NCBI GenBank assembly: GCA_949361645.1
Contig: OX442423.1
Coordinates: 795,183 to 859,182, forward strand
Length of the DNA stretch: 64,000 nucleotides
From: Spongilla lacustris
Taxonomy: Eukaryota > Porifera > Demospongiae > Spongillida > Spongillidae
Reading direction: 5' to 3'
Positions within the stretch are counted from its first letter, which is position 1. Every line of letters starts with the position of its first letter. Under the pieces are notes generated by a model that ran no database searches, was not told where the DNA came from, and saw nothing but the letters and a program-made list of their open reading frames with translations. The translations under genes and the position numbers were made by a program. Of the stretch, positions 1 to 10,653 are shown in pieces.

Positions 1-300
1 TACCTAGGGGTGAGTACCAGGGAGGTGTGGGCTGTACCTAGGGGTGAGTACCAGGGAGGTGTGGGCTGTACCTAGGGGTGAGTACCAGGGAGGTGTGGGC
101 TGTACCTAGGGGTGAGTACCAGGGAGGTGTGGGCTGTACCTAGGGGTGAGTACCGGGGAGGTGTGGGCTGTACCTAGGGGTGAGTACCGGGGAGGTGTGG
201 GCTGTACCTAGGGGTGAGTACCGGGGAGGTGTGGGCTGTACCTAGGGGTGAGTACCAGGGAGGTGTGGGCTGTACCTAGGGGTGAGTACCAGGGAGGTGT
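1..300. repeat. 34-bp minisatellite array
   Basis: About nine head-to-tail copies of a 34-bp unit that begins TACCTAGGGGTGAGTACC. Copies differ mainly at one A/G site (CCAGGG or CCGGGG). The array runs off the left edge, so its full length is unknown. The unit contains GGTGAGTACC, which resembles a splice donor. No coding function is visible. Confidence 0.95.
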
Positions 301-630
301 GTACTTCCTGGGCTGTGTGATGTGTGTGTTGTGGGAGTTATAATGGCAGATGAGGAGAAAACGTGCAATATTCTAAATAGAGCACATGTTGAATATCGCG
401 GAAGGGAACCAGCTGATGCCATCTAACTAGTATATGGGATGGGTTACATTTTCCAGTTTGAATTGGTTAACTGGTATGGCAGAGTATGTTTTGGTAAGAG
501 CCATTTTTTTCTCATGTGTGTGTAGATATTTGTTGATTGCTATTAACTTTTTACCTCCACTTTCAGTTTGTGATATAACCCTTGAAGTTGTTCTTTCCGA
601 ATATTGTGTATGGGTTTATGGTGAGTTTGT

Positions 631-1130
631 GCTGGATAGAGTATGCTGTATATGTAATGGATAGAGTATGCTCTACAGGGATGTATATGTAATGGATAGA
701 GTATGCTCTACAGGGATGTATATGTAATGGATAGAGTATGCTCTACAGGGATGTATATGTAATGGATAGAGTATGCTCTACAGGGATGTATATGTAATGG
801 ATAGAGTATGCTCTACAGGGATGTATATGTAATGGATAGAGTATGCTCTACAGGGATGTATATGTAATGGATAGAGTATGGATGTATATGTAATGGATAG
901 AGTATGCTCTACAGGGATGTATATGTAATGGATAGAGTATGCTCTACAGGGATGTATATGTAATGGATAGAGTATGCTCTACAGGGATGTATATGTAATG
1001 GATAGAGTATGCTCTACAAGGATGTATATGTAATGGATAGAGTATGCTCTACAGGGATGTATATGTGCTGGATAGAGTATGCTCTACAGGGATGTATATG
1101 TGATGGATAGAGTATGCTCTACAGGGATGT
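631..1130. repeat. 35-bp minisatellite, longest array
   Basis: About 14 copies of a unit containing ATGGATAGAGTATGCTC followed by TACAGGGATGTATATGT. One copy, near 880, lacks the CTCTACAGG part. This is the inner variable array of the first macro-repeat copy. Confidence 0.9.
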
Positions 1131-1496
1131 GGGTGCTTGTTACATGTAGCTGCTGTTTTGTGTGGTTAGTTAATTAAGTTAAACCACAGTTGAAGTTTTG
1201 GTGTGTTATGTTGGCAGATGATGAGAAAAAGTGCAATATTCTAAATAGAGCACATGTTGAATATCACGGAAGGGAACCAGCTGATGCCATTTGACTAGTG
1301 TATGGAATGGGTTACATTTTCCAGTTTTAATTGGTTAACTGGTATGGCAGAGTCCGTTTTGGCAAGAGCCATCTTTTTCTCATGTGTGTGTAGATATTTG
1401 TTGATTGCTATTAACTTTTTACCTCCACTTTCAGTTTGTGATATAACCCTTGAAGTTGTTCTTTCCGAATATTGTGTATGGGTTTATGGTCAGGTG

Positions 1497-1708
1497 AGTA
1501 TGTGATGGATAGAGTATGCTCTACAGGGATGTATATGTAATGGATAGAGTATGCTCTACAGGGATGTATATGTAATGGATAGAGTATGCTCTACAGGGAT
1601 GTATATGTAATGGATAGAGTATGCTCTACAGGGATGTATATGTAATGGATAGAGTATGCTCTACAGGGATGTATATGTGATGGATAGAGTATGCGCTACA
1701 GGGATGTG
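1497..1708. repeat. 35-bp minisatellite, second array
   Basis: Six copies of the same 35-bp unit as the array at 631-1130, inside the second macro-repeat copy. The last unit carries GCGCTACAGG in place of GCTCTACAGG, a variant that also marks the terminal unit in the third and fourth copies. This suggests the terminal unit was copied along with the macro-repeat. Confidence 0.9.
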
Positions 1709-3121
1709 GGTACTTGTTACATGTAGCTGCTGTTTTGTGTGGTTAGTTAATTAAACTCAACCACAGTTGAAGTTTTGGTGTGTTATGTTGGCAGATGATG
1801 AGAAAAAGTGCAATATTCTAAATAGAGCACATGTTGAATATCACGGAAGGGAACCAGCTGATGCCATCTAACTAGTATATGGGATGGGTTACATTTTCCA
1901 GTTTTAATTGGCTAACTGGTATGGCAGAGTATGTTTTGGTAAGAGCCATTTTTTTCTCATGTGTGTGTAGATATTTGTTGATTGCTATTAACTTTTTACC
2001 TCCACTTTCAGTTTGTGATATAACCCTTGAAGTTGTTCTTTCAGAATATTGTGTATGGGTTTATGGTGAGTTTGTGCTGGATAGAGTATGCTCTACAGGG
2101 ATGTATATGTGATGGATAGAGTATGCGCTACAGGGATGTGGGTACTTGTTACATGTAGCTGCTGTTTTGTGTGGTTAGTTAATTAAGCTCAACCACAGTT
2201 GAAGTTTTGGTGTGTTATGTTGGCAGATGATGAGAAAAAGTGCAATATTCTAAATAGAGCACATGTTGAATATCACGGAAGGGAACCAGCTGATGCCATC
2301 TAACTAGTATATGGGATGGGTTACATTTTCCAGTTTTAATTGGCTAACTGGTATGGCAGAGTATGTTTTGGCAAGAGCCATCTTTTCTCATGTGTGTGTA
2401 GATATTTGTTGATTACTATTAACTTTTTACCTCCACTTTCAGTTTGTGATATAACCCTTGAAGTTGTTCTTTCCGAATATTGTGTATGGGTTTATGGTGA
2501 GTTTGTAATGGATAGAGTATGCTCTACAGGGATGTATATGTGATGGATAGAGTATGCTCTACAGGGATGTATATGTGATGGATAGAGTATGCGCTACAGG
2601 GATGTGGGTACTTGTTACATGTAGCTGCTGTTTTGTGTGGTTAGTTAATTAAGCTCAACCACAGTTGAAGTTTTGGTGTGTTATGTTGGCAGATGATGAG
2701 AAAAAGTGCAATATTCTAAATAGAGCACATGTTGAACATCACGGAAGGGAACCACCTAATGCCATCTATAACTAGGTCATCCAGTTCTAATGTGGCATTT
2801 AAAATATAGTGTACTGTAAGTGTTCTGGTAAGAGGTTATTGGTTGATTGTCATCAATACTTCTCCTTTTAAGGGTTCATGATGTAACCTATTGCTCAGAG
2901 AATGTGCATGTATGTTATGATTTGAATTATTGACCCTATTTTAACTGGGTCTACCCGGTTAAAAATAAAATAAAATCAAATTCCCATTGATGTGATTTAA
3001 CCCATTTTATAGCATGTTGGCCTACCAGATATGAATTAGTCAATTCCTGCTTTGACCCCATATTGCACTTATTGAAGCCTTTGATGAAGAGAGCGTGTTG
3101 CCAGGACTGGTTATCATGTTG

Positions 3122-3300
3122 CAGTAGGAATGTAGGGCACACCCTACATTCCTACTGAAACTTGATAGCCAGTCCTACATGCCCAGTATAGATCAGTCCA
3201 CACCCTACATTCCTACTGAGCACTACATGATAGCCAGTAGACCACAGTCTACCCTATACAGGGCATGTGGGACTGGCTATCATGTAGGAATGTTGGGTGT
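3122..3300. repeat. Compound foldback
   Basis: CAGTAGGAATGTAGGG at 3122 is followed at once by its inverse ending CCTACTG. The phrases GATAGCCAGT and CTACATTCC then recur in both orientations to about 3300, so the segment can fold as nested hairpins. It is probably a nested or internally duplicated foldback transposon. Confidence 0.6.
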
Positions 3301-3867
3301 GGGGTACCTGCAGTACTTGGCTAGCCTTGGTATCATTCATGTACCTTTGAGCTAGGAGGCTTTGTCATCTTGTCATTGCTTCCTTTACTGTCAGCTTGGT
3401 GAGCATGTGTGTGTGGGGGAGGGGGGAGGTAGATTTGTACAGGTGTTTGCGTTTAGACCAGTTGGGCTTGCCAGCCTCATTTAGTGGGCATTTTAGTAAC
3501 TCACATTTACAGGTGTAGAAAGATGGGTGCTGTAACATTGTTGTAACATGTCACAAATTGGTGCTGTAACATAGATGTACATGTCACAAGTATTAAGTTA
3601 CCATTGCGCTCTGCCAACCATCTCCACTTCTGATCACATGCACCATACATGCACACGACTCTCTTCATTGTGCCTAAGGTTTCAGAGCATGTCAGAGCTG
3701 GATTTAAAAAGGAACTGAATTTAATCAGGTATATATACATATTCCAAGCAAAGTGGTTTGTAACATATATGTACATTAATGCACCAGGAATGTGTTATGT
3801 ATCTGCACTTTGCTATTTTTGCTGTGGTTGAACCACTGATTGCAGTTAATGTAAAAGGGAGTGATAA

Positions 3868-3947
3868 TGGCAGATGATGAGAAAACGTGCAATATTCTAA
3901 ATAGAGCACATGTTGAACATCACGGAAGGGAACCAGCTGATGCCATA
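3868..3947 (+). repeat. Dispersed copy of the ADDEK-coding module
   Basis: This copy of the start of the macro-repeat (ATGGCAGATGATGAGAAAAC...) reads without a stop as MADDEKTCNILNRAHVE followed by HHGREPADA. It lies outside the tandem array. Related copies are at 5911-5987 and 6342-6397. Identity is unknown; it may be an exon fragment or part of a transposon. Confidence 0.6.
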
Positions 3948-4794
3948 TATTTACATGTTTGTGCATGGCATTACAAACATTGTGGGTTTCATACATAGGT
4001 TGTGTGTGTGTTCATATGTACAGGAAATCTGTTCTTGGTTGGCTTTTTTTGAGTGAAATATGCTGTGCCAGTTTGGAAAGGTTCGACAAACCTTTTGTGT
4101 TTTGTTATGTGTGTATAGAATGAGATGTGTTCCTCAGAACGAAATGAGTGTGTACAATTTCCTGTGTTTCTTCTGTTCACTTGCTATAATACAAACAGAC
4201 CGTTTTCAGTGGAGTAGGAATGGGTTTTTTTTTTGTGCACGAAGTGCGTAACCATACTATGTAAACAGAATAGATATGTATATGTGCACTTGGTTAACAT
4301 GTGTTAATTCTGAGCAGTATATATGCACTTGGTAATCAAAGGGTTAAGTGAAATCAGACCTGCTATTATTTTCTGATGCATCTTGGCCCCCCCCCCCGCC
4401 CCCCCTAATTTTTTCTATTCCACTGACCTTGTGTTCATCATACACAATTGAGAACAACCTGAATTAACCTTAAGGTAATTAACCTTAGGTAATTAACCTT
4501 AGGTAATAATAACAAGTAAACATTTACTCTGAGGAAGTTAGTGGTATATAGGCAATGGTGTTGTAAAAAAGGAAGGGAACAAGTACAGTGGCCCAGTAGG
4601 TTGCCGGTCCTTACGGAGATTCAGCAATTTGTGGACCTGCAATGTTGTCATGTGGCACGTGGTTTGACATTTATAGATTTAAAAAATAATAATAATAAAC
4701 TGATGTGCGGCAACACAGAATATGGTGCTATGAGATGGTCCTGAGGCTGACTTTTCTATTCTACCAAAATAGGACTGCGGGACTTATAAAGTGG

Positions 4795-5330
4795 TGGGGG
4801 GGGGGGGGGGGGGGGGGGGGCTGACTGACTGCCTGTGGTGCTATAAATTCCAGTTAAAGATGCTCATTCATTAGAGATCGTAGTCGCACATTCTAATGAA
4901 TGAGCACCTTTATAACGCACAGGCAGTCATCTACGGGGGGTGGTATGAGTCATGCTTGTCCTGGGTGATAAGTGGTATAAGGGGGGGATTTATACGTTAT
5001 GTCCACGGGGGTGCTATAAATCTTAAGTGACTTGGGGGGGGGGGGTGTGCTATAAATCTTGTCATGGGGGGAGGTGGAGGTGAATGGTACAAATCATGTC
5101 CTGGGGCTGGGGGGAGTTATCATCCAAGTCCTGGGGGTGGGGTGCGGGTGGTGTATGCCATGTCCAGGGGGTGGGAGATATAAAATATGTCCCTGGGGGG
5201 GGGGGGGGGGGGGGCATAAATCATGAATGGGGGGGGGTTAGGGCTAATGTGTGAATGGTATAAATCATGTCCTGCGGGAACTACAAATTATATCCTGGGT
5301 GTAGTGTACTGAGACGGGGAGGGTATAATT
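4795..5330. repeat. G-rich degenerate minisatellite with long poly-G runs
   Basis: A loose repeat of about 45-55 bp built around TATAAATCATGTCCTGGGG, interrupted by poly-G runs of up to about 26 nt (near 4795-4820 and 5195-5213). A small foldback lies inside at 4827-4929. The + strand has strong G-quadruplex potential. Run lengths may be inaccurate because homopolymers are hard to sequence. Confidence 0.75.
4827..4929. repeat. About 100-bp imperfect palindrome
   Basis: GACTGCCTGTG near 4827 pairs with CACAGGCAGTC near 4919, and TGCTCATTCATTAGA pairs with TCTAATGAATGAGCA in the centre. It looks like a small foldback transposon embedded in the G-rich array. Confidence 0.7.
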
Positions 5331-7000
5331 AGTATCTGTGTCCAACGGGGTAACTTTATAAATAACGTCATCAGTAGGGGTGTACACTTATTAACTGGAA
5401 TAGCCCATTGTGTGGCATTGTCATCCAGTGTATGCATTTTGAAGGACAGTTTTCAGCACCTGTTGCTGCACCCACTCAACTATGCACTTGGTAAATACCT
5501 GTGTCGAAGGCAGGAACACAGTTGACCAACACTTCAGCTGATTGAAAATAGGTGGCTTGCAAGAGGTGGACAATGATCATGAGAGAAGAATGGAGGCGGG
5601 GCAATCTTCCAATTAAAGTGCTATGAACCTATTGGGTGTGACTCAGACCTTTGGTCTGCCAACAGTTGGACCTCCTCACATGTCCTCTCTCACCTTTGCT
5701 GAAGTGCGCACACACCTGCATTAGCTGCATAATGATTGTGTGCATTATGAAGTCATAGCAGTTATTTATTTTGAAAAAGTCTTCATTGGTAGGTATTTGC
5801 CACTGAATTGGCGTTATAGAACACCTGTGATGTATCTCCTTTGTCAAAGGACGGTTCTTTGCATAGAATGCTTACATTATATATAGAAACGATGAGTATG
5901 CTGATATCATATGTAGTGATGAGAAGACTTGTAGTTTTCTAAATAAAGCCCATGTTGAATATCATGGAAGGGAACCAGCTGATGCCTTCGAATGTGGGAT
6001 TGGTTGCTTTGAAGTATGTTCACATAACTGTTTCTAAAATTACCATCCATGTTTTGTTCTGATATGCTCAGATTCCAAATAAGAACCTGAACCAATCTGT
6101 TCTAGTTCTCGGCCGTGGGTGTGTTTGCTACCAGTTGATTGGCCTGAGTACTGCAGGTATGTGGGTTTGTATGTAACCAGGGGATGCTACCTCTTTGTAT
6201 AAGGCATTTCATAATGGGTTAAGAAAAACATTTGTGTCCCAGGGTGGATGTCCCAGGATGGATGTGCCTTATTTTGAGTGGCTTTGAGGTGATGCTTAGT
6301 CTGGATCTCAACAGGCACTTCAGTCACATTGGTGTGTTTGTAATGGCAGATGATGAGAAAACGTAATATTCTAAATAGAGCACATGTTGAACACCACAAA
6401 GTTTACGCAAGCGGTAAACACGATGTAAACATGCTCAGGTTTACACACATTTGTTTATGTTTACAACGAAGCAAACCTGATGTTTGCGCAGTGGTGTACA
6501 GGTGGTAAAGTCAGGGTTTACGCATTGCAAATATGATTTGTTTGTAACTTTTGAACCATACAATTGTAAGAGAAGCAAGTTCAATTTCAGAATCTTCTAT
6601 CATTACTACATCAGGATTGTGCTTTTAATGTAGTTAAGTGTAAACAATGCATGGTAATCAGGTAAACAACTTTGTTGTGAAAACATTTTCTCATCACTGT
6701 GCAAATGAAGGAATGTAGTTAAGAGCCCCAATTTTTTTTTTAATGGATCGTTTCTGAGGTTACTTCATGCTTTGCAATAATTCAAATTTGACTTAAGATG
6801 AGATCTTCTGGAAAGCAATTGAAAGTGCCCTGTGTATCTGTATAATTTTTAGACAATTTTGTAGCCCATTCCTAACATTATTAAATAAATGATCGAAATC
6901 TTGTTGTAGTTTTTGCATGAAGTAGTTTTATTGTTTGACATGGTGAGCATTACTATCAAGTAACCCTGGGGAACCTTTGCATTGTATTCCAGAAGACTGT
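5331..7000. other. No gene seen; dispersed modules only
   Basis: This AT-leaning interval contains two diverged copies of the ADDEK module (5911-5987 and 6342-6397) and nothing else I can support. The copy near 5911 stays open as DEKTCSFLNKAHVEYHG, then continues through GREPADAFECGIGCFE for about 16 more codons. Confidence 0.5.
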
Positions 7001-7461
7001 CTTTAATGTCTATTGTCCTGAATGTCCACCCGGGGGTACAATTGGACACCCGGGTGGACAGCAAAAACAGTTTTTGCCGTTCGGTCACGGAAGGAACCTG
7101 GCTGCATTTAAGGGTACTGGCTTACAGAACAAGTCTTTTCAGAATCGGGCCGAGATAAGTAAGGCTTAAATCCTTTCGGTACTCGTAAAATGACCCGTGC
7201 TAGCGGACCTATCCATTACGCTCCGACCGATCCGCACGGAGCGTAATGGATAGGTCCGCTAGCACAGCTCGTTCTACATGTACCAAAAGGATTTAAGCTT
7301 TGCTTATCTCGGCCCAATCCTGAAAAGACTTGTACTATAAGCCAGTACTGTTAAATGCCACTAGGTCCCTTTCGTGACCGAATGGCAATAACTTTTTTTG
7401 CTGTCCACCCGGGTATACAATTGTACCCCCGGGTGGACATTCAGGACAATAGACATTAAAG
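7001..7461. mobile_element. 461-bp near-perfect palindrome (foldback element)
   Basis: The left arm starts CTTTAATGTCTATTGTCCTG and the right arm ends with its inverse, CAGGACAATAGACATTAAAG. The arms stay largely complementary to the centre near 7231, where GGAGCGTAATGGATAGG mirrors the left side. No transposase ORF fits inside. The arms contain repeated CACCCGGG motifs. No clear target-site duplication is visible, so the superfamily is undetermined. Confidence 0.85.
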
Positions 7462-7594
7462 GCCATTGAATGGTTCAAAGGACCATGTTGCTACGGAGGA
7501 CTTGTATTGAGCTCTGAGTTAAATCCAGGGCCCTGGGAGGGAGACAGCTGGATGATCTCCCGATTTGTAGGTGAGTACTAATAATAACTGTGCT

Positions 7595-7632
<38 letters not shown>

Positions 7633-8250
7633 ACCACCATATCAATGACTGTCAGTGTACCATTGTTAAATGGATGGGTAAATGTGTTGTGTTGTTTTGT
7701 GGTGTGTTTTTAAAAAGAAATAATAAATTTCAATTCTCTTTAACTATAGGGTTCTGGAATCACGAACTATCTGTCCCAAATTTGCACTTCGAATAACAAG
7801 CAGCGTATGCAGATGACAATATTATTGTACCGCATATTTTATTTAATTTTTATTTTGCCTACGTGGGGAAATTTATATTCAATTTAGTTCTTGACATCAA
7901 TATTGCCTTGCTTGCGTGTATTGCATAAAGCTTCGATTTCAATCATTCTGCACGCCTCGTCCCCACACCATTCTCCAATCCAACAAGGCCAAGCCGGAGG
8001 ATGCTCTTACTAGTACAGTGCCCTTGCTGCGCGAGTGCTAGGTATGTGGTCCGGCCATGCACTTGTTAATACACTAAAGTACACAAACTCAATTCGCGTC
8101 CTACGTGAAGTAAATATTACGCAACGGACGAGAGCAAACGTCGGAGGAAAGGTGTTAAACTGACCATCAGCATCAGTTACGCCATTCGAAATTGGTAAGT
8201 TCGGGGCCTGACATGACTGAGGCCATTCAAACTCGATTAGTAGTTTCTCG
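7462..8250. other. No gene seen; poly-C tract
   Basis: This interval contains a C-run of about 36 nt near 7596-7632, and the 5' flank of the receptor cluster. A short ORF over the run only produces polyproline and is not a gene. Confidence 0.5.
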
Positions 8251-9110
8251 GGCCCGACCGACCCAAAAAAAAATTGCTTTGCAAAAAAACCCAAACAATT
8301 TCAAACTATACGGAAAATTAGATCAGGGATAAAACTAAATGGTAAATTTACGTGGCCGAGCGTAGCACTTTATAGAGGTGGTACATTTTAATAGCAGGAG
8401 AAGTGGCAGAAAGTTTTGTAACTGAAGGCCTAGCGGAGCTGCATGCACTTGTCCGTCCCCTATGTTTTCTGTGCCAATCAGAAGGCAAAACGCACAAAGT
8501 CGGCCGTCCCAACAACGTTGTCAAGACTTAGAGGCAACGAATTCATTTGTTAGTTGGGCGTAGCCCGACCTTCGCGTATTGGCGGAAGGCTATACTTGGA
8601 TTTGTACCCATCTGATAGCGTATGTGGGCCCCTATTATTACATATGTGGGCTATTATCACATGTAGCTTGATGCCCGACCTTCCGCCAATACGCGAAGGT
8701 CGGGCTACGCCCAACTACTCATTTGTAGCGTGCGGTGTGTAATTATATTCATGTGTTAATTTTTTTTTTTTTTTTTTTGCCCTACCTACCGACCCCGGAA
8801 AAAAAAAATTACTGTGTCAAAAGATTTCAAAGGAAACGGATAACTACTAGATCACGGGACGAAAGAATAAACATAACTTTTATAAAATGGCAACTGCGTT
8901 GCCTAGCGACGAGCGTAGAGCTACATGTAGAGGTGGTGTAGTTAATAGTAGATCATAAAATGCGACTGAGGTGAAAACTTTGGTGCCCTGCTACAGAGGC
9001 CTGAAGGAAATCTACTTAATCTATAGGCATCGAATCAATTCAAATCGCAAAACACACAAGGTCGGTTGTCCCAACAACATTGCTAAAGACAAGTCAACGA
9101 GCGGATGTCG
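8250..9110. repeat. Diverged direct duplication upstream of the 7TM gene
   Basis: Two diverged copies in the same orientation share landmarks: a CCGACC...AAAAAAA tract, AGAGGTGGT, and AAAACGCACAAAGTCGG (near 8487) matching AAAACACACAAGGTCGG (near 9049), then GTCCCAACAAC in both. The offset is about 560 bp. The first copy is lengthened by the small transposon at 8551-8717. Confidence 0.55.
8551..8717. mobile_element. 167-bp miniature inverted-repeat transposon
   Basis: Perfect 39-bp terminal inverted repeats begin TAGTTGGGCGTAGCCCGACC and end with the inverse, GGTCGGGCTACGCCCAACTA. The flanks TTCATTTGT (8542-8550) and CTCATTTGT (8718-8726) form a 9-bp target duplication with one mismatch. It has no coding capacity. 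The termini (TA...TA) and duplication length match those of the element at 9192-9251. Confidence 0.8.
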
Positions 9111-9191
9111 CAGGTTATTACAATATATTCATTGTTTTTTTATAAGTTCGCCCGAGGAACAACAACCAATCAATTCGGAATGGCATTAACT

Positions 9192-9251
9192 TAGTCTGGG
9201 GACCAAACCATAGATGAGAATATTCTCATATATGGTCTGGTCCCCAGACTA
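9192..9251. mobile_element. 60-bp fully palindromic mini-transposon
   Basis: Thirty bases starting TAGTCTGGGGACCA are followed by their inverse ending CCCCAGACTA, with two mismatches. An identical 9-bp sequence, GCATTAACT, lies immediately on both sides (9183-9191 and 9252-9260), as expected for a target-site duplication. Confidence 0.85.
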
Positions 9252-9463
9252 GCATTAACTCGAATGGATGCATGCATGGAGATAGCGGAGATTGAATCGT
9301 GTAGCTTGTACATGTAAGTGCGATTCATTATGACGTAACGCAAAATTCTAATTAATGCACAGACAGTCATGGCTTCGAGGTCGAGATACTAGTTATAGCA
9401 GCTATTCAGTTCCCCTTTTCTACAAATATCATGGCCGGCATATGCTTAGCTGTTTACAAAAAC

Positions 9464-9506
9464 CAGAGATAATATATATCAGCACTATCTATATTATTAT
9501 CTTCTG
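9464..9506. mobile_element. Micro-palindrome of the CAGAGATAATAT family
   Basis: Starts CAGAGATAATATA and ends TATTATCTTCTG, an imperfect inverted repeat. Related short palindromes occur at 39991-40018 and 48309-48328. It is probably a tiny non-autonomous element. Confidence 0.45.
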
Positions 9507-9651
9507 CAAAAACAAATGTGAAGAGTTGAATGACATAATAAAAGAAAAGTTTATACAATAAAGCTTAACCATTTGAGACTTTTGAGTACATTTCTATATT
9601 TGTGTGAAAACTACTTGCAGTCTATTACGGGCCGGGCCGGTGGTGTACGAA

Positions 9652-10653
9652 ATGTCTATCAACGACTCGAACTATACCTGTACGCATGTGTATGAGTCTC
9701 GCTTTGTGGTGGCTACGCTTGCAACTGCTTCTGCCATCGTCTGCATTGTGTGCGCCGTATGGACGATGCTCGTTATCGTGGCGTCTAGGGGTCTCCTTGA
9801 CTATCAGTATCGACTCATTTTCTATTACTGCATATCCGCCGCGATGTTCGGGGTCGCGAACGCAGTCAACAGGGTAGACTATTTCATCCAATCGTCTGCA
9901 GCGAATGATTTCTGTCCATGGGCGGGTTTTGCGCTCCAGTGCACAATATGGTCGCTTCTGGCATCAGCTCTTGTTGTCAATCTTAGCATAACTGTAAAGA
10001 CCGCCTTTCAACGCGAGCATAAAAAATCGGAGCCCGTTTCCGTTTTTGTCATTTTTGTTCTACCCTTACTCTTGAACTGGGTGCCGTTTGTAAAGGAGGC
10101 CTACGGAAAGACCGGAAATTACTGCTACCTCGCATTGTTCAATGAGGACTGTACGACTAGCGAGATTCAAATAATTTTAGAGGCTACACTACTGTGGCTT
10201 CCCTGGATATCTGCTTCAAGTGTGATCTTTGCTATGAGTGCTGTCTCCGTGGTTGTTATGATTTATCGTACAAGGAGTGTCGATGACCGTGATAATTATT
10301 CCCTTATAAAGAGGGTAACCAGAAGGGCTGCTCTCTCCGTCTTGTGGTGCCCATTCGTGCTTATCTTGTTGCAACTGCCGCTCATGATCAGAGTAGCCTA
10401 CGAATACATTAACCCTTTCCAGCCTTTGGCCTGGATGTGGTGCCTGTCGGATACTTTCACCGCCCTGGACCCGGGATTGATAGCAATTGGTTACACTGTC
10501 AGTAAACATTTTTATGTCCTGAGGAATTGGAAGGAGGCGTGTTCAAAGGCAATGTGTCCCGAGAAGCGAAACAGAAGTTGGTCTGGTTTTTGGAGCAACA
10601 ATGACTCCGAGGATGACTATGTTGTATTCGAGGACTCAACTATGGACATATAG
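9652..10653 (+). CDS. Single-exon seven-transmembrane receptor, cAMP-receptor-like
   Basis: A 333-residue integral membrane protein, starting at the first in-frame ATG (9652; the frame is open to 9604 but without ATG). The N-terminus is short, with N-glycosylation sites (NDS, NYT). Seven hydrophobic segments follow, at roughly residues 20-45, 53-75, 90-120, 130-155, 177-210, 230-255 and 262-285. The second extracellular loop reads YGKTGNYCYL, which resembles the GxGxWC-type loop of Dictyostelium cAMP-receptor-like and related receptors. The paired cysteine DFCPW sits ahead of TM3. The C-tail ends in an acidic stretch (NDSEDDYVVFEDS) that could be phosphorylated or bind arrestin. There is no intron. 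It probably signals through a G protein; the ligand is unknown. It lies upstream of GABA-B-type gene A on the same strand. Confidence 0.8.
   Translation: MSINDSNYTCTHVYESRFVVATLATASAIVCIVCAVWTMLVIVASRGLLDYQYRLIFYYCISAAMFGVANAVNRVDYFIQSSAANDFCPWAGFALQCTIWSLLASALVVNLSITVKTAFQREHKKSEPVSVFVIFVLPLLLNWVPFVKEAYGKTGNYCYLALFNEDCTTSEIQIILEATLLWLPWISASSVIFAMSAVSVVVMIYRTRSVDDRDNYSLIKRVTRRAALSVLWCPFVLILLQLPLMIRVAYEYINPFQPLAWMWCLSDTFTALDPGLIAIGYTVSKHFYVLRNWKEACSKAMCPEKRNRSWSGFWSNNDSEDDYVVFEDSTMDI

Larger units (their letters stand above)
343..2765. repeat. Higher-order tandem repeat of about 430 bp plus variable inner minisatellite
   Basis: A module starting (A/T)TGGCAGATGA, then GCAATATTCTAAATAGAG, recurs near 343, 1215, 1793, 2220 and 2690. 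Each full copy holds the same roughly 200-bp segment, followed by a 35-bp minisatellite of variable copy number (about 14 units in the first copy, about 6 in the second, 1 to 3 in later ones). The spacing between modules (roughly 870, 577, 430 and 465 bp) varies mostly with that inner array. The last copy decays after 2765. A short ORF ending in CVWVYG is preserved in the first three copies and is frameshifted in the fourth. Confidence 0.85.
2766..4690. other. Non-coding stretch with foldback and dispersed module
   Basis: No gene is supported here. The interval holds a foldback at 3122-3300, a dispersed copy of the macro-repeat module at 3868-3947 and a C-rich run near 4389. The short ORFs show no splice logic or recognisable domain. 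Confidence 0.6.

Noticed and set aside
7590..7796. Proline-rich ORF
   Set aside because: Generated by a poly-C run; no further support.
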